Shown in pieces: positions 1 to 8,018 of a DNA stretch of 31,227 bases; the first letter of the stretch is position 1; each line of letters begins with the position of its first letter. The stretch is from a virus: IMG/VR virus record IMGVR_UViG_3300008450_010443, positions 1 through 31,227 of that record; one strand, 5' to 3'. The notes under the pieces were generated by a model. That model ran no database searches, was not told the DNA's origin, and worked only from the letters and a program-made list of their open reading frames with translations. The translations under genes and the position numbers were made by a program.

Positions 1-2
1 TA

Positions 3-2555
3 ATAAATTCATTTAGTACTGAATTTAATAAATTGAATACCTATTCTTCTGATGTTATTTTTTGGAAAACTGGATTATCTACAATTATAGAAAATGCAAG
101 AATTTCTCAAAATTCTATTTCAATAAATAATAATTTATTAATTACTGGCAATAGACCTACTGTCAATTCAACAGGTATTCTTTTAAGCGGAGAAGCGACA
201 ACGCAAGATTATGTAACTGGTATAAGTGGTGGATTACAAACTCAAATTACAACACTTAATAACGCTACGGGATCTTATGTTTTGGATTCTGAAACTGGTA
301 ATTTTATTACAAATAATCAGACAGGTTATTTTTATCCCGTTTCTAATCCATCAGGATATATTACTGGTGCAGTTGTACGACCAAGTGAAACTGGTAATTT
401 TATTACTATAAGTCAAACTGGAACTTTTTATGCTGCAAATAACCCTTCTGGTTTTATAACGGGAGTAGATCTTTCTACCTATGTAACAGGAGATGTGGTG
501 CGTCCAAGTGAAACAGGTATATTTATTACTCAATCTCAAACTGGAGTTTTTTATCCAATTTCTAATCCATCAGGATATATAACTGGAATTAATCTTTCAT
601 CTTATGCAACAATTAATTATACAACTGGCATAAGCGGTGAATTGCAAACTCAAATAACTAGTCTGAATAATCAAACAGGTTCTTATTATCCAAGAACTAA
701 TCCTTCTGGTTACATTACTGGGATTGATTTATCATTTTCTGGAAATTATTATACAAAAGGCGAATCTGAATCTAGATATGTTAATACAACTGGTACAGAA
801 ACAATACTTGGTGATAAAACTTTCCAAGATAAAGTATACATAAATAATCTATATGTAACTGGTCTTGAAACAATAGTTAATACAACCAACACAAATGTTG
901 CAAGTAATTACATAACGCTCAACTTAACTGGTGGGGCAGTAGATGGCGGCGTATTCTTTATTACTGGATCTGGCTTAACTGGAATAAATGATTCGGGCGC
1001 GATTATTGGTTTTGATCATTCTGATGAATTTAAGTTTGGTATTTCAACTAGAGCAAGTGATTTAAGTACTTTAAATACTATCGCTTCTGTTGAGCAAATG
1101 ACGGGAATTAGTGGTGGATTACAGACTCAAATCTCTACATTAAATAATCAAACAGGAGGTTATGTTTTAAAAATAGAAAGTGGTCAATTTTATCCAATAA
1201 GTAATCCTTCTGGATTTATAACTGGTATCGATCTTTCTTCTTATGCAACCCAATCTTATGTAACTGGTGTAAGCGGACAGCTACAATCTCAAATAACTAA
1301 TTTAAATAATTCCACTGGATCTTATGTTTTAGATTCTGAAACTGGTAGCTTTATTATTACAGCACAAACTGGCATATTTTATGCCGCGAGTAATCCATCT
1401 GGTTTTATAACTGGCGTTGATCTTTCGTCTTATGCAACAACTGTTTATGTAACAGGAATAAGTGGTGGATTACAAACTCAAATAACTAACTTATCCAACG
1501 CCACTGGTTCTTATATTTTAAATAGTCAAACTGGTCAATTTTATTCAATATCTAATCCTTCTGGATATATCACTGGAATAGATAATTTAATTTATACAAC
1601 TGGAGATCAAACAATTAGTGGTATTAAAAACTTTGCTACCCGTCCAACTATAAATGGTACTGGTGTTTTACTTAGTGGAGAGGGTGGTGGTAGCACATGG
1701 TCACAAAATGGCGCTAATATATATTATAATAATGGTAATGTCGGCATTGGAACATCTACACCAACAGTTAGTCTTGAAGTTACTGGTATGGCAATAATTC
1801 AAGATGATGCTATTTTTAATGGTAATGAAAATACAATGCCTAATCAGACGCTTGATGCTGGTGATAATAGTATAATGACCCGTGGTCTAACTAAGTTGGA
1901 CATGTTGATGAATGGTCCAGTTCAGTTTTCTTTGGGAGCTGCATCTAGATCAAATACTGCCAATGCTAGTACATCTCTTACACAAGGACTTATTAATTTA
2001 CTAGCTGGAGGTGCAGGCTCGGTAGCTGGTAATAACTCTAAAGCGTCTTGGGATTATTTTGCTAATATCGCGGGTTCTGGAGAACCAGGAATGAGATTAA
2101 CTACCAAATTTGCTATATCTGTATGTTTAAATGGTGTATTAAATCTTAGTGGAGCTTCATATATTCTACACGTAGGTACAATAGGAAATGATGGACTACT
2201 TACAGGTGTAGGAGTTGCTCTTAAAGTAAATGTAAATGAAATGGTTTTACAGGTTTATGATACAGCGCTAAGAACTGTATCAATTCCTTCGGGTGGTATA
2301 TATGCTCAAGGAATAATAAAATTGGTTTTAGTTTGGGATGGCATTACTAAATTAGAAGTTTACGGTTCTAAAGATAGTACGCAACCATATCAACCACCAA
2401 ATGTATCTCTTTTAGGCACTCTAACTTTATCATCTAATGCTCCATTTAGCTATTGTTCTGCTCGTTCTTTTGATATAACCAATATGATTAATGTTGGCGC
2501 TACAGAATCAAGAACTATTCGCATTCGAGATATTAAAGCATTATACACATTTTAA
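3..2555 (+). CDS. Tail fibre protein 1, repeat-rich, 5' end outside the window
   Basis: The frame is open to base 3, so the TTG at 33 is not a believable start and the gene is cut by the window edge. From 33 there are 840 residues. The first ~545 are a repeated module: an ETGxFI segment, then FYPxSNPSGYITG, then DLSSYAT, then YVTGISGxLQTQIT and LNNxTGSY. NPSG[YF]ITG occurs seven times. Around residues 530-560 is a GDQTISGIKNF / RPTINGTGVLLSGE segment whose RPTVNSTGILLSGE counterpart also occurs near the start. A VGIGTSTP...LEVTG motif follows, which is common before C-terminal domains of phage fibres. The last ~250 residues carry no repeat and look like a beta-sandwich: a segment near the end (KLVLVWDGITKLEVYGS) resembles laminin-G/lectin-type folds. 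This suggests a trimeric fibre shaft with a distal glycan-binding head; the head function is inference. The next gene starts 2 bp downstream. Confidence 0.85.
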   Translation: MNSFSTEFNKLNTYSSDVIFWKTGLSTIIENARISQNSISINNNLLITGNRPTVNSTGILLSGEATTQDYVTGISGGLQTQITTLNNATGSYVLDSETGNFITNNQTGYFYPVSNPSGYITGAVVRPSETGNFITISQTGTFYAANNPSGFITGVDLSTYVTGDVVRPSETGIFITQSQTGVFYPISNPSGYITGINLSSYATINYTTGISGELQTQITSLNNQTGSYYPRTNPSGYITGIDLSFSGNYYTKGESESRYVNTTGTETILGDKTFQDKVYINNLYVTGLETIVNTTNTNVASNYITLNLTGGAVDGGVFFITGSGLTGINDSGAIIGFDHSDEFKFGISTRASDLSTLNTIASVEQMTGISGGLQTQISTLNNQTGGYVLKIESGQFYPISNPSGFITGIDLSSYATQSYVTGVSGQLQSQITNLNNSTGSYVLDSETGSFIITAQTGIFYAASNPSGFITGVDLSSYATTVYVTGISGGLQTQITNLSNATGSYILNSQTGQFYSISNPSGYITGIDNLIYTTGDQTISGIKNFATRPTINGTGVLLSGEGGGSTWSQNGANIYYNNGNVGIGTSTPTVSLEVTGMAIIQDDAIFNGNENTMPNQTLDAGDNSIMTRGLTKLDMLMNGPVQFSLGAASRSNTANASTSLTQGLINLLAGGAGSVAGNNSKASWDYFANIAGSGEPGMRLTTKFAISVCLNGVLNLSGASYILHVGTIGNDGLLTGVGVALKVNVNEMVLQVYDTALRTVSIPSGGIYAQGIIKLVLVWDGITKLEVYGSKDSTQPYQPPNVSLLGTLTLSSNAPFSYCSARSFDITNMINVGATESRTIRIRDIKALYTF
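285..1580 (+). repeat. In-frame fibre shaft repeats (seven NPSG[YF]ITG copies)
   Basis: Imperfect in-frame repeats of variable spacing. NPSG[YF]ITG codons lie near 342, 440, 562, 697, 1198, 1390 and 1552, each preceded by FY/YY and usually by ETG/QTG. Most are followed by DLSSYAT and YVTGISG. Copies differ at synonymous sites, so they are diverging duplicates rather than recent slippage. Confidence 0.85.
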
Positions 2556-2557
2556 TT

Positions 2558-2929
2558 ATGCAACTAACAAACAAAACACAAACTGAAAAAAATATCAGCA
2601 ATCTCGAAAAGCGTATTGATAAAGCAACATTAGCATTAGCACAAACCGTTAACGCTCTTAATTCTGCTTATGAATGCGTTTGGACTTTACCTGACGAACA
2701 GTTAAGAGAGCTTTTACAATGTCTCTTTGATAATAATAAGTTGCAAGATATCTTTAATATCCATGCGCAATCTGCGGCTAATATTAATGCACTTCTTGAT
2801 GCAATTAATTATTCTGGAGCAAGAGCTAAAGAGGGTGCTGGTCGTGAATATACTATTACAGATGGAGTTATTAGTGTAACTCCTTTGTTGGAATTAGAAT
2901 CAGTTATAACTATAGAAGATTTTAACTAA
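2558..2929 (+). CDS. Conserved-looking 123-aa protein between fibre genes, function unknown
   Basis: I do not recognise a named family. The N-terminal ~80 residues are predicted helical, with heptad-like spacing in the first 40 (ISNLEKRIDKATLALAQTVNAL). Next comes a WTLPDEQLRELLQ segment. The C-terminus (REYTITDGVISVTPLLELE) is beta-prone. There is no signal peptide or membrane segment. It starts 2 bp after fibre gene 1 and ends 25 bp before fibre gene 2, so it is co-transcribed with both. The position suggests a fibre assembly factor or small structural protein, but that is only context. No Shine-Dalgarno sequence precedes the ATG. Confidence 0.75.
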   Translation: MQLTNKTQTEKNISNLEKRIDKATLALAQTVNALNSAYECVWTLPDEQLRELLQCLFDNNKLQDIFNIHAQSAANINALLDAINYSGARAKEGAGREYTITDGVISVTPLLELESVITIEDFN

Positions 2930-2954
2930 GGTATTTTTTTAATATTTCATTGAT

Positions 2955-4841
2955 ATGAGTAAACAAATTAAGATTAATATTATCCCAGATCAAAGTGTTT
3001 GTATCAACCCAATCACTTCAAGTCAAGGTATTAATATTACGCCAGATCAAAATGTAATTATAAATCCAATTACTTTAAATCAAGGTATTATCAATCATTC
3101 AGTTACTCATCAATCTGGAAGCAGTGATGAATTATTACATAATTTATTAGGAGGATTACAAGGAGGATTTACTAATCAATATTATCATATTTCATCTGGG
3201 CAATATTTTAATTTAACTACTGGTGATGTAGTTCGTCCAAGTGAGACTGGTCAATTTTACCCAATGTCAAATCCATCTGGATTTACGACTGGAGGAGATT
3301 TATCTCTTTACGCCACAAAGTCTTTTGTTACTGGAGTAAGTGGTGTTTTACAAATACAAATAACTAATTTAAATAATCAAACAGGTTCTTATTATCCAAG
3401 AACCAACCCTTCGGGTTATATTACTGGAATTGATTTATCTCCTTATGTTTTAGACTCAGAAACTGGAAATTTTATTACAATTAATGAAACTGGACAATTC
3501 TATTCATCCAGCAATCCAAACGAATATACTTCAATTAGCTATGTTACTGGAGTTAGTGGTGATCTTCAGTCACAAATAATTACTTTGAATGATCAATTAC
3601 CTTCATTTTATCCACGTTCTAATCCTTCTGGTTATATTACTGGAGTAAGTAATGCGGTTTTTACAATTGGGGATCAAAATATTAATGGAACTAAAAATTT
3701 CACCACACGTCCAACAGTTAATTCAATTGGTGTTCTTTTAAGATCTGAAACAGGAATCTTTTTGACTGACAGTGATTTATCTTCAGTAGTATTTACCACG
3801 GGTAGCCAAACAATTAATGGAACTAAAATATTCGCAACTGGTTTAACTATTCAATCAACCTCAAATCAACTTACATTAAGAACAGGAAATGCTGGAAATA
3901 CAATATCCATTACAGCTCCGACAATTAATGCAAACCGCATATATACCCTACCAGACGCAGGTGCTCCTGCATCATTTTTATTAACTGCTGGACAACAAAC
4001 AATTGTAAGTTTAAAAAACTTCACTGTTCGTCCAACTGTTAATGCAATAGGTGTTGCTTTGGTTTCAGAAATTACTAATTTAGTATATACAACTGGTGAT
4101 CAAAAAGTAAGTGGAATAAAAACATTTGGCGAAAATAATAATATCTATAATTCAGCTCATTCTCATATATTAGGTGGTGAAGTAAATATAATTTCTGGAG
4201 TTACTGGTAGTGGTTTAGGTGTGGGGAATGTTACTAGTTATACAGGATGTTTTATTGGCGGTGGAAATAAAAATGATATTATAAGTGCAAATTATTCTAT
4301 CATTGGTGGGGGGCAAAATAATCATATAAGCGGAGTGACTGGAACTGGCACATTAGGTAATATTTTTATTGATAGAGTGTTTTATTCAACTATAGTGGGT
4401 GGGCTTAGAAACGATGTATTTAAAAATTATGGATCTATAGCAGGTGGTCAAGATAACACAATTAGTGGCGATCATTCATTTATTGGTGCTGGAAGATTTA
4501 ATTCTGGTTTTGGTGATTATTCTGTAATAGTAGGTGGAGATAAAAATTTAATTGAATCAAATGTGGATTTTGGATCTATTCTTGGTGGTAGAAGAGCTTT
4601 AATTAATTCAAACCATAATGGAGCTACTATACTTACTGACGGACAAGATAGAGATCATATTTCTAAAGGTTCACATACTTGTTCATTAGATTTTGCTAGT
4701 GGAGTTTATTTAAGACTTCCATCCTTTACTGGTGTTAAAAATCAAACTGGAAATCTTGGTGAATTAAAAGTTAGTGGAGAGTATTTATATATTGCAACTG
4801 GTCAAAATACATGGGGACGTATTCAAATTTCAACATTCTAA
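2955..4841 (+). CDS. Tail fibre protein 2 with shaft repeats and a YadA-like beta-roll region
   Basis: 628 residues. Residues 7-25 and 26-44 are a tandem duplication (INIIPDQS.. / INITPDQN..). Around residue 65 is LLGGLQGGFTNQYYHISSGQ, a motif typical of phage fibres. Residues ~90-240 carry the same shaft module as fibre 1, with three good NPSG copies and one degraded (SNPNEYTS). Residues ~395-560 have repeated SIIGGGQNNxIS-type segments like the left-handed beta-roll of YadA/haemagglutinin heads. The C-terminus has GELKVSGEYLYIATGQNTWG, a recurrent end module of phage fibres. The likely role is a second fibre or receptor-binding subunit. Nucleotide similarity to fibre 1 is high in places (around 670-735 against 3372-3437). 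The start is ATG with no Shine-Dalgarno; a TAATAT lies 9 nt before it. Confidence 0.85.
   Translation: MSKQIKINIIPDQSVCINPITSSQGINITPDQNVIINPITLNQGIINHSVTHQSGSSDELLHNLLGGLQGGFTNQYYHISSGQYFNLTTGDVVRPSETGQFYPMSNPSGFTTGGDLSLYATKSFVTGVSGVLQIQITNLNNQTGSYYPRTNPSGYITGIDLSPYVLDSETGNFITINETGQFYSSSNPNEYTSISYVTGVSGDLQSQIITLNDQLPSFYPRSNPSGYITGVSNAVFTIGDQNINGTKNFTTRPTVNSIGVLLRSETGIFLTDSDLSSVVFTTGSQTINGTKIFATGLTIQSTSNQLTLRTGNAGNTISITAPTINANRIYTLPDAGAPASFLLTAGQQTIVSLKNFTVRPTVNAIGVALVSEITNLVYTTGDQKVSGIKTFGENNNIYNSAHSHILGGEVNIISGVTGSGLGVGNVTSYTGCFIGGGNKNDIISANYSIIGGGQNNHISGVTGTGTLGNIFIDRVFYSTIVGGLRNDVFKNYGSIAGGQDNTISGDHSFIGAGRFNSGFGDYSVIVGGDKNLIESNVDFGSILGGRRALINSNHNGATILTDGQDRDHISKGSHTCSLDFASGVYLRLPSFTGVKNQTGNLGELKVSGEYLYIATGQNTWGRIQISTF
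2973..3086 (+). repeat. Tandem 19-residue duplication at the N-terminus of fibre 2
   Basis: Two adjacent 19-codon units encode INI[IT]PDQ.V.INPIT..QG. The proteins match at most positions while the codons differ, so the duplication is old. Confidence 0.8.
3217..3660 (+). repeat. Shaft repeats of fibre 2, homologous to those of fibre 1
   Basis: Four NPSG-type units, one degenerate, separated by TGxSGxLQxQI segments. The unit around 3372-3437 is almost identical in DNA to that around 670-735 in fibre 1, differing mainly at third positions. Confidence 0.8.
4158..4635 (+). repeat. GG-N-IS beta-roll repeats in fibre 2
   Basis: Successive units such as CFIGGGNKNDIIS, SIIGGGQNNHIS, TIVGGLRNDV, SIAGGQDNTIS, SFIGAGRFN, SVIVGGDKN and SILGGRRAL. 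The spacing resembles left-handed parallel beta-roll heads of trimeric adhesins. Two units carry insertions (VTGSGLGVGN, VTGTGTLGN). Confidence 0.75.
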
Positions 4842-4867
4842 AATTAAAAATAAAATAAATAATAATT

Positions 4868-5080
4868 ATGAACAATTCATTTAAAGTATACGATTTAATT
4901 TGTGATAATATTTATACACAGAATATTTTAGGTAGTGTCAATTTTGATACAGTGCCAAAAGTAAGCGGAAATAATTTTATTTATAGTTTAGGTGGAGTTA
5001 ATTCTGTTTTAAAACTAACTCAAGATCAATATGATCAATTAATACCTGATCAAAATACACTTTACATTATAACAGAATGA
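4868..5080 (+). CDS. Small distal-tail protein with LTQDQYDQL...NTLYIIT motif
   Basis: 70 residues. The C-terminal segment LTQDQYDQLIPDQNTLYIIT is a recognisable phage tail-fibre motif (usually TxxEYDAL..DxxTLYxIxD). The N-terminal half is short and beta-prone. It sits 26 bp after fibre 2 and overlaps the next gene by an ATGA stop/start. In many phages this motif and the RIGxxxV..VYLGD..IWP motif of the next gene occur in one polypeptide, so the two genes may encode one split fibre-tip module. No Shine-Dalgarno precedes the start. Confidence 0.75.
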   Translation: MNNSFKVYDLICDNIYTQNILGSVNFDTVPKVSGNNFIYSLGGVNSVLKLTQDQYDQLIPDQNTLYIITE

Positions 5081-5322
5081 GTATATTAAATGATGCATAT
5101 GACATTAGAATTGGGGATGGTCCTGTAGATTTTGTATATTTAGGTGATCAATATATATGGCCACCAATTGGAAGTGGTTTTTGGACTTTTGATGCACAGC
5201 CATCGACTCTTTCTGGTATGACGCTTGGATTATCTGGTAATAATAATTCAATTATTTTTTGGGGTGATGGTAAATATAATAGAGCCAAAAATTTACAGTC
5301 AATAAGCCATACTTACATATAA
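5077..5322 (+). CDS. Small distal-tail protein with VYLGDQYIWPP motif, possibly C-terminally truncated
   Basis: 81 residues, starting in an ATGA overlap with the gene before. Residues ~10-30 (IRIGDGPVDFVYLGDQYIWPP) are a well-known phage tail motif. The rest (residues ~38-80) resembles the first half of a PKD-like or surface-protein unit: IIFWGDGK followed by SHTY, the usual WGDG...HTY pattern. The protein stops two residues into or just after HTY, where such domains normally continue with another strand. The stop codon abuts the terminator at 5323, so the gene may have lost its 3' part. Function is inferred from motif and context only. Confidence 0.7.
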   Translation: MSILNDAYDIRIGDGPVDFVYLGDQYIWPPIGSGFWTFDAQPSTLSGMTLGLSGNNNSIIFWGDGKYNRAKNLQSISHTYI

Positions 5323-5350
5323 AAAACCCCAGTCTTTCGACTGGGGTTTT
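5323..5350. terminator. Bidirectional intrinsic terminator between convergent blocks
   Basis: A perfect 12-bp inverted repeat: AAAACCCCAGTC (5323-5334), loop TTTC (5335-5338), GACTGGGGTTTT (5339-5350). The GC core is flanked by A and T runs on both sides, so U-tracts form on either strand. On the minus strand the loop is GAAA, a GNRA tetraloop. It lies between the end of the tail genes (5322) and the end of the minus-strand block (5371). Confidence 0.93.
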
Positions 5351-5370
5351 CTTAGTTAATGTGTTATATA

Positions 5371-5586
5371 TTAGACTTGAACTGCACCCATTGAAAGGCC
5401 AGACAAGCTGCTCTTAGCGAGCTTACGATGGCTATAACGATTTCTGTCGTAGATAGTAACATAGCTTGGAGACTCAGAAACAAACTGAGCGTTAATGCTG
5501 TCACCAGTCTTTGTAGTAAGGCCGAAGAAACGACCACGACTATTACGCATAGCCTTGACAATCTTGTTTTGATTAGTAGTACTCAT
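5371..5586 (-). CDS. Small basic protein, 71 aa, function unknown
   Basis: Not recognised as a named family. It is basic (NSRGRF, RNRYSHRKLAK) with alternating beta-type segments (FFGLTTKTGDSINAQFV, YVTIYDRN), which would fit a small barrel or nucleic-acid-binding fold; this is only inference. There is no membrane segment. It is the last gene before the terminator and is preceded by its own promoter (5598-5626), which lies inside the 3' end of the Clp gene. Base composition stands out: I count 92 G+C in 216 bases (~43%), while neighbours look near 30%. Codons favour AAG, TTC, CGT and GGC. This pattern suits a very highly expressed gene or a recent acquisition. Another minus-strand frame overlaps (5364-5561) but has no comparable support. 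Confidence 0.75.
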   Translation of the reverse strand: MSTTNQNKIVKAMRNSRGRFFGLTTKTGDSINAQFVSESPSYVTIYDRNRYSHRKLAKSSLSGLSMGAVQV

Positions 5587-5597
5587 ATTGTGAGATA

Positions 5598-5626
5598 ATC
5601 TTACCCTATCTTAATTGATTTGTCAA
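5598..5626 (-). promoter_or_regulatory. Sigma70-type promoter for the 71-aa gene
   Basis: On the minus strand: TTGACA (5621-5626), 17-bp spacer, TAAGAT (5598-5603), then 11 nt to the ATG at 5586. The predicted leader is about 5 nt. The elements overlap the last codons of the Clp gene. Confidence 0.7.
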
Positions 5627-8000
5627 TAACTTTTGCAGAAATTTTCTTCAAATCTGAATTTTTAATGATTAAATCAGCAATTGGAACCTCAATTTCTGAA
5701 CGAATAATTGAATTCAAAGATCTAGCATTAAAGTCCTCGCCAATTTTAGAAACAATAAATTGTACGAGATCCTTTGAAATGTTTAATTTAATGTTTTTAG
5801 AATTTAAATTATTTTTAATTTGTTCGATTCTTTCATTTACAATACTAATAAACTGCTGAGGTTTAAGAGGATTAAATACAACAATTTCGTCAATTCTTGC
5901 AACAAGTTCTGGTTTCAGTTGTTTTTTAATTGAGCTTTTATAAGACTCTTTATAGTCAACTTCTTGTTGTACAAAACCCATTGATTTTGATTCAAGATCC
6001 TTAGCGCCAATATTGCTAGTTAAAATAACAATAGAGCTTGTAAAGTCAATCTTACGATTAAGATTATCATTTATACATCCTTCATCTAAAATTTGAAGTA
6101 GTAAATCTAAGATGCTTCTATCGCATTTTTCAGCCTCATCAAATAAAATAACACTATTTGGATTATGACGAACAAATTCAGTAAGAAGTCCTCCTTCTTC
6201 AAAACCAACATATCCAGCACTTGTTCCAATTAGTTTAGAGATTGAATTTTTCTCTTGATATTCACTCATATTAATTTGTAGAATATTTGATTCATTACCG
6301 AAAAATTCTTTAGCAATATTTTTTGCAGCAAAAGTTTTTCCAACACTTGTAGGGCCAACAAAAAAGAAACTAGCAATTGGTCTGTTTGGTTTATTGAATC
6401 CAATTTTGGCACAAGCTAACGTGTCATAAATTTTATCAATATTTTCTGATTGACCGAAGATTTTAGATTTTAAATTATCTTTGAATAAACTAAAGGTGTT
6501 TTTAGCTGATTCTTTAATTGTTTCAATATTTACGCCACTCTTATCGGCAATGACATTGTAGATATCATTTTCTGTTACTTCAAATTTTGTCTTAGCGATT
6601 TTATACATCCAGTTTTCCATAACTGTAGAATACTTATCCATTAGTAATGAACATTGAATTTGATTCTCTTGAGAAAAATCTTCTTCTTTGGAGTTTAAAA
6701 ATGTTTTCAATTCGTCTTCAAGCTTTAAAGCTTTTTGTGGACGTTTAATTTTTTTAATTTTAACTCTTGAGCAAGTTTGATCAATTATATCAAAAGCCTT
6801 ATCTGGAAATCTTTTATTTGAAAGATACTTTGCACAGAGATTGATTGTTAAATTAATCAATTCATCAGAGTATTTAACATTGTGATATGATTCAAAAGAG
6901 CCAATTGAAGCCTTTACCATTTCAAAAACTTGAGATTTATTAGGCTCATTCACCTTGATGATGTCAAATCTTCTTGATAAAGCGCCGTCTTTTTCAAAGA
7001 ACTTCTTATATTCTGAGTAGGTGGTTGCTCCAATACAGCGAATATCTCCACGTGCAAGTGCTGGTTTGAGCATGTTTGCAACGTCCATTGAGCCTTCTGA
7101 GCTTCCAGCGCCAATCATTACGTGGATCTCATCAATAAAAATAATTACATCTTTTAACTCTCTAACTTCTTCTAAGAAATTACTAAATCTTTCTTCAAAT
7201 TGCCCTCTATATTTTGTACCAGCAACCATTAAACCAAGGTCTAAAGAGTATATTTTTTTATTAGCTAGTATTTCAGAGCATTCATTATTATTAATTTTTT
7301 GAGCTAAACCCTCAACAATTGCAGTTTTACCAGTTCCAGGTTCTCCAAGAAGTAAACAATTACTCTTAGTTTTGCGACAAATAATTTCAGTTAATGTTTC
7401 AATTTCTTTGTCTCTGCCAGAAATTTTTTGGTAATCATCTCTCGAAACAACATCATTTAAAAGAACACAGTAAGCTTCAATAGCTTTAACTTTTGGTTTT
7501 GATTTTACGGTTTCTTTTTCAGTAGGCACAGGTTCAATAGTTTTGCCTACAATAAATTCATGGATAATTTCCTTTAAATGCTCATAATCTATATCATTTT
7601 TTAACAAAAATTCTAAAAACTTCTCATTACATTCTAATACGCCAAATAAAAGATGTTCAATGCCTACATAAAAGTTTTCATGATCGTCAGCAAATTCTTT
7701 AGCTTTTTTAATAGCCATTTGGATATTAGTATCCCAAATTTCATTGTGAGAGCTAGACGTAAAAAGAAGAGCATGTTTTTTGGAAAATTTTAAAATAATT
7801 TCAGATAACTTTTCAAGCTCTAATTCAACTCCCATTATGCCAGCAAAATTAATAAAAGAAGAGTTTATATTCTTCCAACAACCATATAAAACATGGCAAT
7901 TATTAATTAAAGAATGACTATTTTGATTCGCAAATTCTTTAGCGTCTTTGAGAGCTAATTTAGCCTTTGGTGTCAGGTTGAAACTATCGATTTCCATCAT
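5601..8000 (-). CDS. ClpA/ClpC-type AAA+ unfoldase with double Clp-N domain and ClpP-docking loop
   Basis: 799 residues. Residues ~8-150 hold two Clp-N repeats. AAA module 1 has Walker A GEPGTGKT (219-226), Walker B IIFIDE (286-291) and sensor region GATTYSEY. AAA module 2 has Walker A GPTSVGKT (549-556), Walker B VILFDE (617-622), TSNIGA and ARIDEIVVF. The region between modules is short, without the long ClpB coiled coil. At 672-680 the sequence SKSMGFVQQ aligns with the IGL/VGF loop that docks ClpA/ClpC onto ClpP, so it should partner a protease rather than act as a ClpB disaggregase. No clpP is in the window; host ClpP is the obvious partner (inference). It probably unfolds or degrades host or phage proteins, or remodels replication complexes. 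It follows the polymerase gene by 18 bp. Confidence 0.93.
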   Translation of the reverse strand: MMEIDSFNLTPKAKLALKDAKEFANQNSHSLINNCHVLYGCWKNINSSFINFAGIMGVELELEKLSEIILKFSKKHALLFTSSSHNEIWDTNIQMAIKKAKEFADDHENFYVGIEHLLFGVLECNEKFLEFLLKNDIDYEHLKEIIHEFIVGKTIEPVPTEKETVKSKPKVKAIEAYCVLLNDVVSRDDYQKISGRDKEIETLTEIICRKTKSNCLLLGEPGTGKTAIVEGLAQKINNNECSEILANKKIYSLDLGLMVAGTKYRGQFEERFSNFLEEVRELKDVIIFIDEIHVMIGAGSSEGSMDVANMLKPALARGDIRCIGATTYSEYKKFFEKDGALSRRFDIIKVNEPNKSQVFEMVKASIGSFESYHNVKYSDELINLTINLCAKYLSNKRFPDKAFDIIDQTCSRVKIKKIKRPQKALKLEDELKTFLNSKEEDFSQENQIQCSLLMDKYSTVMENWMYKIAKTKFEVTENDIYNVIADKSGVNIETIKESAKNTFSLFKDNLKSKIFGQSENIDKIYDTLACAKIGFNKPNRPIASFFFVGPTSVGKTFAAKNIAKEFFGNESNILQINMSEYQEKNSISKLIGTSAGYVGFEEGGLLTEFVRHNPNSVILFDEAEKCDRSILDLLLQILDEGCINDNLNRKIDFTSSIVILTSNIGAKDLESKSMGFVQQEVDYKESYKSSIKKQLKPELVARIDEIVVFNPLKPQQFISIVNERIEQIKNNLNSKNIKLNISKDLVQFIVSKIGEDFNARSLNSIIRSEIEVPIADLIIKNSDLKKISAKVIDKSIKIG

Positions 8001-8018
8001 ATATTTTTACACAATTAG

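Noticed and set aside
33-35. TTG as the start of fibre gene 1
   Set aside because: The frame continues upstream without a stop to base 3 and reads like the same protein, so the true start lies before the window.
2888-2916. TTGGAA-N17-TATAGA upstream of fibre 2
   Set aside because: It lies inside the 123-aa gene, the match is weak, and the distance to the ATG does not follow the pattern of the other promoters.
285-3660. Regular repeats that could suggest a CRISPR array or a diversity-generating template
   Set aside because: The repeats are in frame, protein-level and imperfect with no spacers. No reverse transcriptase or template repeat is present.
5601-8000. ClpB disaggregase
   Set aside because: The long middle coiled coil is missing and a ClpP-docking-type MGF loop is present, which ClpB lacks.
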